Assembly: GCA_000438295.1 (NCBI GenBank)
Contig: FR901034.1
Location: 1 to 48,555 of the forward strand
DNA length: 48,555 nucleotides
Origin: Clostridium sp. CAG:451
Lineage (GTDB): Bacteria > Bacillota_I > Bacilli_A > RF39 > UBA660
Reading direction: 5' to 3'
Below, in pieces: positions 15,197 to 24,081 of this stretch. Position numbers and translations under genes: made by a program. Each line of letters opens with the position of its first letter. Position 1 is the first letter of the stretch. The notes beneath the pieces were generated by a model. That model did not search any database. It had not been told where the DNA came from and worked only from the letters and a program-made list of their open reading frames with translations.

Positions 15197-17158
15197 ATGA
15201 AATTTATAAAAAAACTTACTAAATTTAGTATACTTTCTATTTTATTATTTATTATTTTTAATGTTTGTGCTTATTCCTATGCTTATTTATCACCGAAACT
15301 ACAAATCAAAAGTGCTAATAAGTTTATGCTTTTTGATGAAAATAATGAACTTTTCTTTCAAGGTAGTGGCGATAGTAAATGGGTAAGTCTTGATAACATT
15401 TCTGATAAAGTAATTAAAACAACAATTGCTACTGAGGATAAAAATTTCTATCGTCATAAAGGTTTTGATTATTTAAGGATTATGAAAGCTATGTATGTTA
15501 ATATTTTATCTAGGAATAGAAGTCAAGGTGCTAGTACAATAACCCAACAGTATGCTAAAAACTTATTCCTAGACTTTTCTAAGACTTGGAAAAGAAAATG
15601 GGATGAGATGTGGTACACTATTGAGATAGAATCTCATTATAAGAAAAAGGATATATTAGAAGGCTATTTAAATACAATTAATTATGGTCATGGTATGTAT
15701 GGAATAGAAAATGCTAGTCAGTTTTATTTTGGAAAGAAAGCTAAAGACTTAGATCTTGCCGAAGCAGCTATTTTAACTGGTATTCCTAAGTCACCTAGTA
15801 ACTATTCACCATTAGTTAATTATAAAAAGGCTAAAGCTAGACAAGAATTAATCTTAAAAAATTTATTAAAAGAAAAGAAAATAACTGCTGATGAGTATAA
15901 TGAAGCTGTTAAAGAAAAATTAACTTTCGTTGGGGAAAAAGAAAAAGAGGAATTATCTACCGTAATGTATTATCAAGATGCAGTTATGAATGAGTTAAAG
16001 TCCCTTAAAGAAATTCCTAGTACTTTCTTAGAAACTGGTGGATTAAAAATCTATACTAGTCTTAATCTTAAGGGACAAAAAGAGTTAGAAGCTAATGTAA
16101 AAGAGGTATTAAAAGATAATGAATTAGAAACAGCTGCTATCTTAATGGATCCTAATACAGGTGGAGTAAAAGCACTAGTCGGAGGAAAAGACTATAATAA
16201 ATCTGAATATAATAGAGCCATATCTGCTAAAAGACAAGTAGGTTCTACTATGAAACCTTTCCTTTACTATGCAGCTTTAGAAAATGGTTTTACTGCATCT
16301 ACTACCTTTACTAGTGAACAAACAACTTTTACTTTTTCAAATAAAGATACTTACTCTCCTAAAAACTATAATGAAAAGTATGGAAATAAGCCTATTTCTA
16401 TGGCTACTGCTATTTCTTATTCAGAAAATATATATGCTGTTAAAACACACTTATTCTTAGGTGAAGATACATTAATTAACATGGCTAGAAGAGTAGGAAT
16501 TACTTCTAAACTTGATAAAGTCCCATCTCTTGCTCTTGGTACTAGTGAAATATCAATGCTAGAAATGGCTGGTGGTTATGCCACTTTTGCTAATGAAGGT
16601 TATAAGATAAAGCCTCATTTCATTGAAAAGATAGTAGACCAAGAAGGTAATATTTTATATGAAGCTGATAATAAAAAGGAATTAGTTTTAAACTCTAGTC
16701 TAACTTTTATTCTAAGCAACTTACTAACTGCTACTTATGATTCTGCTTTTATCGATTATAATTATCCTACAGCTATTAATCTAGCATCAAAAATGACTCA
16801 TACTTATGCTTTAAAAAGTGGTACTACTAATACTGATAACTGGTATATCGGTTATAACAAGGACGTAGTCGCTCTAGTATGGTGTGGTTATGATGATAAT
16901 AGGGATTTAGAACCTAAAGAATATAAGTATGCTCAAAATATCTGGATTAAATCAATTGAAGACTACATGCAAGGAAAAGAAGATAACTGGTACAAACCTA
17001 AAGATAATGTTGTAGGTGTCTTAGTTAATCCTATCACTGGAAAACCAGCTACAGAAAATGATACTAAAACTAAAATGATGTATTATATTAAAGGAACTGA
17101 ACCTACAATGACAGACCCGGTCTTTGACGAATTATTAACGGATAATAAAGAAACTTAA
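15197..17158 (+). CDS. Class A penicillin-binding protein (PbpG/PBP1-like)
   Basis: A 653-residue bifunctional peptidoglycan synthase. It has one N-terminal membrane anchor (about 8-28), then a GT51 glycosyltransferase domain with catalytic Glu80 in ATEDKNFYRHKGFD, followed by GASTITQQYAKNL. The transpeptidase domain carries STMK (350-353), SEN (409-411) and KSGT (540-543), so both activities look intact. In Bacillus the sporulation PBP pbpG (ywhE) lies in this region, but orthology is not proved. It is on the plus strand, divergent from ywiB-argS and opposed to fork movement. SD AGGTGA. Confidence 0.92.
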   Translation: MKFIKKLTKFSILSILLFIIFNVCAYSYAYLSPKLQIKSANKFMLFDENNELFFQGSGDSKWVSLDNISDKVIKTTIATEDKNFYRHKGFDYLRIMKAMYVNILSRNRSQGASTITQQYAKNLFLDFSKTWKRKWDEMWYTIEIESHYKKKDILEGYLNTINYGHGMYGIENASQFYFGKKAKDLDLAEAAILTGIPKSPSNYSPLVNYKKAKARQELILKNLLKEKKITADEYNEAVKEKLTFVGEKEKEELSTVMYYQDAVMNELKSLKEIPSTFLETGGLKIYTSLNLKGQKELEANVKEVLKDNELETAAILMDPNTGGVKALVGGKDYNKSEYNRAISAKRQVGSTMKPFLYYAALENGFTASTTFTSEQTTFTFSNKDTYSPKNYNEKYGNKPISMATAISYSENIYAVKTHLFLGEDTLINMARRVGITSKLDKVPSLALGTSEISMLEMAGGYATFANEGYKIKPHFIEKIVDQEGNILYEADNKKELVLNSSLTFILSNLLTATYDSAFIDYNYPTAINLASKMTHTYALKSGTTNTDNWYIGYNKDVVALVWCGYDDNRDLEPKEYKYAQNIWIKSIEDYMQGKEDNWYKPKDNVVGVLVNPITGKPATENDTKTKMMYYIKGTEPTMTDPVFDELLTDNKET

Positions 17159-17184
17159 GGAAGACAATTGTAATCTTCTTTTTT
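17159..17184 (+). terminator. Weak terminator of the penicillin-binding protein gene
   Basis: GGAAGA/TCTTCT (17159-17164 and 17174-17179) followed by six T. The loop contains the -35 of the next promoter. Confidence 0.45.
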
Positions 17185-17196
17185 CTTTGATATAAT
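17168..17196 (+). promoter_or_regulatory. Sigma-A promoter of lemA-like gene
   Basis: TTGTAA (17168-17173), 17-base spacer, extended -10 TGA-TATAAT (17191-17196). The likely start site lies at the edge of the SD, so the leader would be very short. Confidence 0.65.
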
Positions 17197-17215
17197 CCAT
17201 TTAGGATGTGATAAG

Positions 17216-17731
17216 ATGATATATTTAATATTAGGATTAGTACTTTTAGTTATTTTGTTATTGGTAATAAACTTCCTATATTATAAAAATAAATTTAATT
17301 TTTACTTTCTAAAAGTGGAAGAAGCTGATAACAATATTGAATTAATCCTTGAAAAGAAAATAGAAATACTTTTAAAAATTGCTAAAATTATTGATAAAGA
17401 TATGGAAAAAGAATTAGAAGAGTTTAAGAAAAAAGAGATAAGTAAACATCAATGTTATATTGAGTTAAGCTCACTTGGTAACAAGCTATTAAAAGAAGCT
17501 GATGCTGAAGAATATGAATCTAATAAAAAGCTTAATAATTTAATAGGACGATTTGATGATAATGAATGTGACTTAAAAGGAAGTCTAAAATATTATAATG
17601 ATAACGCTGTAGAAATTAATAACTATATTCATAAATTTCCTAGTAATATTGTAAGTTTATTCTCTCATTTTAAAGAGTTAGATATTTATAAGATAGAAAA
17701 AAGAGAATCTTTTGCTATTCTCTCTAAGTAG
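17216..17731 (+). CDS. LemA-family membrane protein
   Basis: A 171-residue protein with one N-terminal membrane segment (about 2-22) and a long helical body. The C-terminal NNYIHKFPSNIVSLFSHF matches the LemA signature region, where the usual sequence is a Tyr/Asn segment, FPS and a Phe/Gly helix. LemA proteins are coiled-coil proteins with the bulk outside or inside the membrane; their role is poorly defined. The first 90 residues are more divergent and Glu/Lys-rich. It has its own promoter and terminator on the plus strand. Confidence 0.75.
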   Translation: MIYLILGLVLLVILLLVINFLYYKNKFNFYFLKVEEADNNIELILEKKIEILLKIAKIIDKDMEKELEEFKKKEISKHQCYIELSSLGNKLLKEADAEEYESNKKLNNLIGRFDDNECDLKGSLKYYNDNAVEINNYIHKFPSNIVSLFSHFKELDIYKIEKRESFAILSK

Positions 17732-17748
17732 ACCTAAAGGTCTTTTTC
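17730..17748 (+). terminator. Terminator between convergent lemA-like gene and ung
   Basis: AGACC-TAAA-GGTCT (17730-17743) followed by TTTTCT. It overlaps both stop codons (TAG at 17729-17731 and the ung stop at 17734-17736), so the two genes are separated by only two bases. Confidence 0.7.
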
Positions 17749-18405
17749 TATGTTCCAATCTATTGGTTTTATTCCATTAGCTATTAAAAATTCATTAGTC
17801 TTAGAAAATGGTCTGCTACCAAAAAATCCATTATATGCAGAAAATGGTGATGGATGAGCAGATTCTAGAACCAAATGTTTAGGATTAGTTATTAATACCT
17901 TTTTTGCTCTAGCATAATTACCCCAGAAAATGAAAACAACAGGATCTTCTTTTTTATTTACTTCTTCTATAACTTTATCAGTAAATTCTTCCCAGCCATG
18001 GCGACTATGAGATGCTGCTTTATCTTTCTCAACAGTTAAAACGCTATTTAAAAGCAACACTCCCTCCTTAGCCCAAGGTAGTAAACTATTTCTCTCTGGA
18101 AAAGGTATTCCTAGATCACTTTCTAACTCCTTAAAGATATTAACTAAACTTGGTGGTTTCCTTAACCCATCTCTTACTGAGAAAGAAAGTCCTTGAGCTT
18201 GATTAACTCCATGATAAGGATCTTGTCCTAAGATTACTACTTTTGTATCTTTATAAGTTGTATTTCTAAAAGCATTAAATATTTCATTCTTCTTTGGATA
18301 TATTTCTTTTTGATGATATTCATCATCCACAAATTTTAATAATTCTTGAAAATATGCTTTACCATACTCCCTCTTTAAATGTTCATCCCAATCATTACCT
18401 ATCAT
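17734..18405 (-). CDS. ung: Uracil-DNA glycosylase
   Basis: A 223-residue family 1 uracil-DNA glycosylase that removes uracil from DNA in base excision repair. The water-activating loop GQDPYHG spans 60-66 with Asp62. The catalytic-His loop HPSPFSAYNGFFGSRPFS and FIFWGNYA are intact. The ATG at 18405 follows AGAGGTG; a longer frame to 18435 runs into rlmH and is rejected. It is the last gene of the seven-gene operon headed by the DHH phosphoesterase. Confidence 0.95.
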   Translation of the reverse strand: MIGNDWDEHLKREYGKAYFQELLKFVDDEYHQKEIYPKKNEIFNAFRNTTYKDTKVVILGQDPYHGVNQAQGLSFSVRDGLRKPPSLVNIFKELESDLGIPFPERNSLLPWAKEGVLLLNSVLTVEKDKAASHSRHGWEEFTDKVIEEVNKKEDPVVFIFWGNYARAKKVLITNPKHLVLESAHPSPFSAYNGFFGSRPFSKTNEFLIANGIKPIDWNIEKDL

Positions 18406-18415
18406 TATTACACCT

Positions 18416-18871
18416 CTACTTATGATACCTTTCATTATTTCTTATTTTATATGTTCGATATAGTTGTTCTAAGAACATTACTCTAAATAATTGATGAGGA
18501 AATGTTAATTTAGAAAAAGACCATCTTTCTTTAGCTAGTGAATAAATATCTTCATGAAAGCCATTACTACCACCAATAATAAATGTTATATTACTATTAT
18601 TCATTTCTCTTTCTGCTAATAAGTTAGCCATCTCTACTGATGTCATTTCTTTTCCCTTGACATCTAGTAAAATAATATAGTCTTTAAGAGTAAGATGTTT
18701 CATTATCGCTTCTTTTTCTACTTTTAATGATTTATCTATTTCCTCAATCCCACAATCTGCTACTTCTATAATATTTAGTTTTGTATATTTACTTAATCTT
18801 TTTTCATATTCTTTAATAGCATCAGTAAAATATTTTTCTTTTACTTTTCCAACAACAATTAACTTTATCAT
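18416..18871 (-). CDS. rlmH: 23S rRNA pseudouridine-1915 N3-methyltransferase
   Basis: A 151-residue SPOUT-class methyltransferase modifying pseudouridine 1915 in 23S rRNA. The knot region is visible in FIIGGSNGFHEDI, with a conserved C-terminus FPHQLFRVMFLEQLYRTYKI ending ERYHK. The start overlaps the walJ stop by one base. The 3' end of this gene (orfX) is the SCC cassette attachment site in staphylococci. Here the terminal codons are ordinary and ung follows directly, so no cassette is present. Confidence 0.95.
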   Translation of the reverse strand: MIKLIVVGKVKEKYFTDAIKEYEKRLSKYTKLNIIEVADCGIEEIDKSLKVEKEAIMKHLTLKDYIILLDVKGKEMTSVEMANLLAEREMNNSNITFIIGGSNGFHEDIYSLAKERWSFSKLTFPHQLFRVMFLEQLYRTYKIRNNERYHK

Positions 18872-19623
18872 TAAACTTCCACTACCTCTCCTAACTCTTC
18901 TTGTGATGCCACTACTATTTTAGGACTATAAGCTGTCTTTGCTAATGCCTCTTTAGTAGTCCCTAGTGCCAACTCTTTAGTATTATTTGTTTCACTTATA
19001 TGAGCTAAAATAATGTATTTAGTATTAGAACCAATAAACTTTTCTAAATAGTTAGCCGTCGCTCCATTAGATAAATGTCCTTTATCACTTAGTATTCTTT
19101 GTTTTAAGTAATGGGGATAAGGTCCTGTCAAAAGCATCTGTTCATCATGATTACTTTCTATATAGTATATCTCTCTATTAGATAATAAGTCATAATACTT
19201 TTCATTAATATAACCCGTATCAGTAATATAAACCAAGCTATTGTTTATTAAAAATCCAACCGAACCAGGAGCATCATGTGATGTATGAACTAAATCTATA
19301 GTTACATTCTTAAGATGCATTTTATCACTATATAATTCTACCTTCTCTTTAGGTAATATTTCTTTCAATTCTTTATACATTTCTTCTCTTATATAAACTG
19401 GTACATTATTATGCTTTACAAAAACTTTTAATCCTTTGATATGATCAGAATGAGTATGCGTAATAAGTAGAGCATCTATATCATCAATACTTTTACCAAT
19501 CTCTTCTAATCTTTCTAATAAATGTCTATAAGTAATTCCTATATCAATAAGAAAGCGAGTATTTCCTACTTCTATATAAGAAGTATTTCCTTTGGAACCA
19601 CTCGCTAGTGTTATTATTTTCAT
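18871..19623 (-). CDS. walJ: Metallo-beta-lactamase-fold protein WalJ (YycJ/VicX)
   Basis: A 250-residue cytoplasmic MBL-fold hydrolase. The metal-binding motif is THTHSDH (His56, His58, Asp60, His61), with later ligands in VHTSHDAPG and the C-terminal ILAHISETNN. In Bacillus and streptococci walJ/vicX follows the WalRK two-component system and has been linked to replication-cell division coordination and exonuclease activity. Here walR/walK are absent and the gene sits between an M23 peptidase and rlmH. Start ATG touches the end of the peptidase gene. Confidence 0.88.
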   Translation of the reverse strand: MKIITLASGSKGNTSYIEVGNTRFLIDIGITYRHLLERLEEIGKSIDDIDALLITHTHSDHIKGLKVFVKHNNVPVYIREEMYKELKEILPKEKVELYSDKMHLKNVTIDLVHTSHDAPGSVGFLINNSLVYITDTGYINEKYYDLLSNREIYYIESNHDEQMLLTGPYPHYLKQRILSDKGHLSNGATANYLEKFIGSNTKYIILAHISETNNTKELALGTTKEALAKTAYSPKIVVASQEELGEVVEV

Positions 19624-21122
19624 TAGAATAAACTAAGTGGTTGTAATGATGTTGATCCTCTTCGGTAAGGAAATCCCCTGAAAAGTCCAAAGTGTAAATG
19701 TGTTCCTGTTGCAAAACCACTTTTTCCCATTGCTCCAATTTGTTGACCAATAGAAACATTTTGTCCTACCTTTACATATCGTGCTGATAAATGAGCATAC
19801 ATTGTATAATAACCGTTATTATGATTAATTACTACAAATTGACCATTATCATATTTAGAACTAGATTGTACTACTACTCCATTATTAGCTGCATAAATAG
19901 GTGAACCATATCCACCACCAATATCTACTCCATCATGTAATACTCCCCAACGATAACCATAAGGACTATTAATAGTATATGGTGTTGCTGTAGGCCACTT
20001 CCAATAACCCTCTACTTTAGTTGTACCTGTTATATCCATACCAGATGAATAAGAATTTTGTTTTTTACCTTTAACTATTATTTCTTTAACTGGTTCTTTT
20101 AGTCTTTCAGTAGCACTTTCATTAATTACAGAGCTTTCTATTTGCCCATTAACTTTTTGTATCTTACTAGTAACTCTTTGAAGACCATTTTCTCCTTTTT
20201 GAGTAACCTCTTCTGTTCCAGCCATCTTATTTTCATCATACTTAACTTCTGTATCGTATTTTATCTCTTGGTCAAAAACGGTATGATCAACTTCTACTAA
20301 TCTAAATTGTGGTTTAATAATATTTATAGTTACTTGTTGCCCGGTAAACAATAGACTATTTTCATCTTTAAATGATGGGTTTGCAATTAAAAATTCTTTA
20401 TCAGATAGTTTATTATTAAAAGCTATATCAGTAATAGTATCTCCATCTTGAACAGTATACTTTTGATATTCATCTAAAGTACCAAATAATAAATACTTAC
20501 TTAAATCATCAACGCTTTCATAAATAGTTTTATCAACAGGTACTTTAGTATTCTTAACTGATATTTTATTATCTATATAAACATTTTCTATTATGGTACC
20601 TGTATCTTTAATTTCTTTTTGTTTATTGTTTAGATATTTTTCATAATCATCATTATTAACAAATGATCTAATAGTTTTATCCATAGCATTTGTAAAAACA
20701 TCTTTGTCTAAAACATAAATTGTCTGGTCTACTCCTTTTACTTTTTCTCCTTGTTCATTAACTGTATCTATCCCTTTAATCTTAATAGCATACCCATTTA
20801 TTGTAAAGGATTCTAAATCTGCTAATTTATCATATATTTGTTTAGTAGTAGAAATTTTTTCTTGATACGTTATTTCTTTTTCTATTTTTAAATCTTCCGG
20901 AGCATAAACTTTATCTACTTTATATTTATTTTTAATTTTTTCTTGTTCTCTATCTATGTATTGCTCTAATTTTTCTTTATTTTCTATTAATCCTAGTGAT
21001 TTTCCTTTTAGATAAACTCTATATACTTCCTGTGGCTCTTTAGCTTTAGATATAGGACAAAAGAAAACTAATAAAAAACTTATAACTAGTGCAAAACTTA
21101 TAACTAATATCTTTTTCCCCAT
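19623..21122 (-). CDS. Exported LysM/G5/M23 peptidoglycan hydrolase
   Basis: A 499-residue secreted enzyme. Signal peptide or anchor at about 4-26, then a long beta/alpha region (30-220), a LysM peptidoglycan-binding domain (YTVQDGDTITDIAFNN, about 222-270), a G5-like segment (EIKYDTEVKYDEN onward) and a C-terminal M23 domain. All zinc and catalytic residues are present: HDGVDIGG, YAHLS and THLHFG, so unlike SpoIIQ it should be an active endopeptidase. It takes the place occupied by walRKHI in Bacillus, between dnaB and walJ. Confidence 0.88.
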   Translation of the reverse strand: MGKKILVISFALVISFLLVFFCPISKAKEPQEVYRVYLKGKSLGLIENKEKLEQYIDREQEKIKNKYKVDKVYAPEDLKIEKEITYQEKISTTKQIYDKLADLESFTINGYAIKIKGIDTVNEQGEKVKGVDQTIYVLDKDVFTNAMDKTIRSFVNNDDYEKYLNNKQKEIKDTGTIIENVYIDNKISVKNTKVPVDKTIYESVDDLSKYLLFGTLDEYQKYTVQDGDTITDIAFNNKLSDKEFLIANPSFKDENSLLFTGQQVTINIIKPQFRLVEVDHTVFDQEIKYDTEVKYDENKMAGTEEVTQKGENGLQRVTSKIQKVNGQIESSVINESATERLKEPVKEIIVKGKKQNSYSSGMDITGTTKVEGYWKWPTATPYTINSPYGYRWGVLHDGVDIGGGYGSPIYAANNGVVVQSSSKYDNGQFVVINHNNGYYTMYAHLSARYVKVGQNVSIGQQIGAMGKSGFATGTHLHFGLFRGFPYRRGSTSLQPLSLF

Positions 21123-21123
21123 T

Positions 21124-22470
21124 TTATTCCTCCTCTTCTGGTCCTTTAGTCATATTAAGAAAGGTTGATGTATCTTTTTTAAATAATAACTGGATAGTAG
21201 CTTGAGGACCATTTCTATGCTTAGCAATAATAAATTCACTAATACTAGTTGCATCTTTCTTAGCTTCTTTATTATAGTAATCATCTCTATATAGGAATCC
21301 TACTAAGTCAGCATCCTGCTCAATAGAACCAGACTCACGTAAGTCTGAAAGCATTGGTCTTTTATCTTCTCTTCCTTCAACACTACGTGATAACTGAGCA
21401 AGGGCTATTATTGGTATATGTAACTCCATAGCAAGAGTTTTTAAGCTACGAGAAATATCAGCTACCTCTTGTTGTCTATTACTTCCATAATTTTTTCCTC
21501 CAGAAATTAACTGTAAGTAGTCAATTATTACTAGGTTAAGTCCATCAGTAGAACTTGCTAATCTTCTACACTTGGCTCTTATTTCGCCGATAGTTATTCC
21601 TGGTGTATCATCAATATAAAGTTTAGCTTTAGATAATTGAGTAGTTGCTTCATTAAATCTTTTCCAATCTTGATTTAATAATTTACCTGTTCTCATCTTA
21701 TAACCTTCTATTTGACCAAGTGAGGAGATTATACGATTTGCTAACTGACTAGCTCCCATTTCTAAGTTGAATACTGCTACAGTACTATCAGAGTGAGTAG
21801 TTACATAAGTAGCAAGATTAAGAGCAAAGGCAGTTTTACCCATACCAGGACGAGCAGCTATTATAATCATTTCATTTTCATGAAGACCAGCTGTTAACTT
21901 ATCAAAGTCATACCAACCAGTAGCAATACCGGTTACTTCTCCTTTAGATTCAGCTAGCTTTTCTAAGTCTTCTTGGGTTTTTATTAACACATCTTGAATA
22001 CTTTGAAACTCTCCACTTTTTCTATTTTTAGCAATATTTAGTATCTGCTTTTCTGCTTGGTCTAACACATCATTAACATTTTCTTCTTGATTATAACCTA
22101 ATGTTACTATATTAGTAGCTGTTTCTATCAATCCTCGTAAAAGAGCTGTTTTATCTACTTCTTTGATATAATAATCTATATTACTGGCTGTTGGAACAAA
22201 CTCAATTATTTCTGTTAAATAAGAAACGCCCCCTGCCTCTGTTAAAGCATTCATTCTAGTAAGTTCTGTTGTAACTGTTGTTAAGTCTAAAGGAGTTTTT
22301 TCTTCATGTAAGTTTTGAAAAGCCTTAAAGATTTTGGCATTTCTAGTATCAAAAAAACTAGATTCTGATAAATTTTCTAGAGCAAGTGTAGCTGCATCTG
22401 TTGATAAAAAACAAGAACCCAATACACTCATTTCAGCTTCTTTATTATGTGGTAATTCTCTTAAGGCCAT
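21124..22470 (-). CDS. dnaB: Replicative DNA helicase DnaB
   Basis: A 448-residue hexameric 5'-3' fork helicase (called DnaC in Bacillus). The N-terminal primase-interacting domain covers about 1-105 and a linker helix about 130-160. The RecA-type ATPase has Walker A ARPGMGKTAFA, Walker B LVIIDYLQLI and the arginine-finger region KHRNGP. It lies in the conserved gdpP-rplI-dnaB order. The M23 peptidase begins within two bases of its stop. No intein. Confidence 0.96.
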   Translation of the reverse strand: MALRELPHNKEAEMSVLGSCFLSTDAATLALENLSESSFFDTRNAKIFKAFQNLHEEKTPLDLTTVTTELTRMNALTEAGGVSYLTEIIEFVPTASNIDYYIKEVDKTALLRGLIETATNIVTLGYNQEENVNDVLDQAEKQILNIAKNRKSGEFQSIQDVLIKTQEDLEKLAESKGEVTGIATGWYDFDKLTAGLHENEMIIIAARPGMGKTAFALNLATYVTTHSDSTVAVFNLEMGASQLANRIISSLGQIEGYKMRTGKLLNQDWKRFNEATTQLSKAKLYIDDTPGITIGEIRAKCRRLASSTDGLNLVIIDYLQLISGGKNYGSNRQQEVADISRSLKTLAMELHIPIIALAQLSRSVEGREDKRPMLSDLRESGSIEQDADLVGFLYRDDYYNKEAKKDATSISEFIIAKHRNGPQATIQLLFKKDTSTFLNMTKGPEEEE

Positions 22471-22488
22471 AAACTTCCTCCTTTACTT

Positions 22489-22929
22489 CTACTTTACTAA
22501 ATGAACTTTTACAATAGCACTAACTTCTTTATATAATTCTATTTCTATCTTATGAAAACCTAAAGATGATAGTGAATCTTGCAATTTAATTTGGTTTTTA
22601 TCTATATTATATCCATTATTCTTTAATTCTTCTTTTATTTGTTTTTGACTAACACTTCCAAAGACACGGTCACCTTCACCAGTTTTTACTTTAAAGGTTA
22701 AAACTAATTTTTCTAATTTAGCTTTTTCTTCCATTGCTTCTTTCTTTGCTTTATCATGATTTTCTTTTCTTATAGCTTGTTCTTTTTTTAAGTTGTCTAA
22801 GTTTTCTTGATTAGCTACTACAGCAAGATTCTTTTTAATTAGAAAATTAATAGCATAACCATCTTTTACTTCTTTAATTTCATCTTTCTTTCCTACCCCT
22901 TTTACATCTTGACGAAAAATTACTCTCAT
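22489..22929 (-). CDS. rplI: 50S ribosomal protein L9
   Basis: A 146-residue large-subunit protein with two globular domains joined by a long charged helix (about 40-75). The N-terminal domain starts MRVIFRQDVKGVGKKDEI and carries the RNA-binding DGYAINFLIKKNLA; the C-terminal domain includes GDRVFGSVS. Normal length. The ATG overlaps the upstream phosphoesterase stop by one base. Confidence 0.95.
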   Translation of the reverse strand: MRVIFRQDVKGVGKKDEIKEVKDGYAINFLIKKNLAVVANQENLDNLKKEQAIRKENHDKAKKEAMEEKAKLEKLVLTFKVKTGEGDRVFGSVSQKQIKEELKNNGYNIDKNQIKLQDSLSSLGFHKIEIELYKEVSAIVKVHLVK

Positions 22930-23918
22930 TATTCTTCCTCCTTAATTGCTTGATTTAATTTTTCAGAGACTTTACTGATTGGAAGATTCTCAAATTGAGC
23001 AGCTCCTCCCATTTTGTCTCCTCCTCCACCAATTCTAGACAATATATTAGCAATACTTTTTTTACCAATACTACGCCCACTGATAGAGGTTACATTATTA
23101 GCTGTTTTAGCAATTACAAAAGATAATTCTATATCATTAAAGAAAAGTAAAGTATCAGCTATTTTAGCTAAGTCTTCTCTTCTATAAATAGAATAACTAC
23201 TTCCCTTTGCAATAGCTATTTTATCATTAATTATCTCTACATTAGTAATTAATTTTTGACGTTCCATATAATCTTTTAAGTCTTGTCTTAATAGATATTG
23301 AACTTTAGTAGTACTAGCTCCCATACAAGATAAGTAATAAGCACTATAATATGTTTCACTATTAGTTTTAAGAGTAAAATTATTAGTATCTAAAACTATT
23401 CCAGATAATATTAGGGTTGCATAGTATGGATCTATTGGTGAATTGTAAGTTTCTATTAAATTTGTTATCATTTCACAAGTACTAGAAGCAGTATTATCAA
23501 TTATTCTATTAGGACAAGAAATTGATGTTTCACCTAACTCATGATGATCTAAAATCACTACTTTATCTTCATCAAATAGGGATATAATAGCATTATCTTG
23601 AACTAATTCTTTCTTATTAGTATCTAGTATAAATAAAAGATTTCGTTTATTACGTAAATATAAGTTATCTTCCACTTCTTTTCCTGTAATTATTTGTAAA
23701 CATCCATCTAATTCTCTTAATACTTTTTCAACGCCTAACTCATGTTCTTTATCATTTATTACTAAATAGCAATTCTTTCTTTGCTTCTCTAAAATTGAAT
23801 ATAAACCTATAGAACTGCCTAAAGCATCTAAATCTAAATTTTTATGAGCCATTATAAATATAGTCTTAGCACCACGAATTAGTTTCTTTAACTCTTTTTT
23901 CTTTTCACCAATTTTCAA
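22929..23918 (-). CDS. DHH/DHHA1 phosphoesterase, GdpP-type but lacking the membrane/PAS/GGDEF half
   Basis: A 329-residue predicted c-di-AMP phosphodiesterase. The DHH domain has MAHKNLDLDALGS, LDTN and LDHHELGE; the DHHA1 domain ends GGGGDKMGGAAQF. The position (before rplI-dnaB) is that of gdpP in Firmicutes. Bacillus GdpP is about 650 residues, with two transmembrane helices, PAS and degenerate GGDEF domains before DHH. None of those is encoded here, and upstream is only leader and rpsR. TTG at 23918, spaced from GAGGTG, is preferred over the GTG inside that SD. Cytosolic substrate range (c-di-AMP, pApA, nanoRNA) is uncertain. Confidence 0.8.
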   Translation of the reverse strand: MKIGEKKKELKKLIRGAKTIFIMAHKNLDLDALGSSIGLYSILEKQRKNCYLVINDKEHELGVEKVLRELDGCLQIITGKEVEDNLYLRNKRNLLFILDTNKKELVQDNAIISLFDEDKVVILDHHELGETSISCPNRIIDNTASSTCEMITNLIETYNSPIDPYYATLILSGIVLDTNNFTLKTNSETYYSAYYLSCMGASTTKVQYLLRQDLKDYMERQKLITNVEIINDKIAIAKGSSYSIYRREDLAKIADTLLFFNDIELSFVIAKTANNVTSISGRSIGKKSIANILSRIGGGGDKMGGAAQFENLPISKVSEKLNQAIKEEE

Positions 23919-23946
23919 AACAACCACCTCTATCCAATTTTAAAAA

Positions 23947-23967
23947 AAGAAGATGTTAATTCTTCTT
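23947..23967 (-). terminator. Hairpin with U-tract in the leader of the phosphoesterase operon
   Basis: AAGAAGA/TCTTCTT (23947-23953 and 23961-23967) followed by a run of T on the minus strand. It lies downstream of the promoter at 23984-24012 and about 25 bases before the start codon, so it may attenuate rather than end a transcript. Confidence 0.6.
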
Positions 23968-23983
23968 AATAAATTACAGTTAT

Positions 23984-24012
23984 AATATATCATTTTTAAC
24001 ATTAAAAAGCAA
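23984..24012 (-). promoter_or_regulatory. Sigma-A promoter of the phosphoesterase-rplI-dnaB operon
   Basis: Minus-strand TTGCTT (24007-24012), 17-base spacer, TATATT (23984-23989). A TATTAT overlaps the -10. Confidence 0.55.
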
Positions 24013-24050
24013 ACTATCTTCATAAGATTAATATCATTTTCAATATAAAA

Positions 24051-24073
24051 AGTTGAAACCAAAAGTCCCAACT
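24051..24073 (-). terminator. Terminator of rpsF-ssb-rpsR
   Basis: A 9-bp stem with two G-U pairs (24051-24059 and 24065-24073), then TTTTATATT on the minus strand, nine bases past the rpsR stop. Confidence 0.6.
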
Positions 24074-24081
24074 TCAAAATA

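Noticed and set aside
18416..18436. An SCC-type cassette attachment site at the end of rlmH
   Set aside because: The gene end is intact, ung follows at once, and there are no recombinase genes or flanking repeats.
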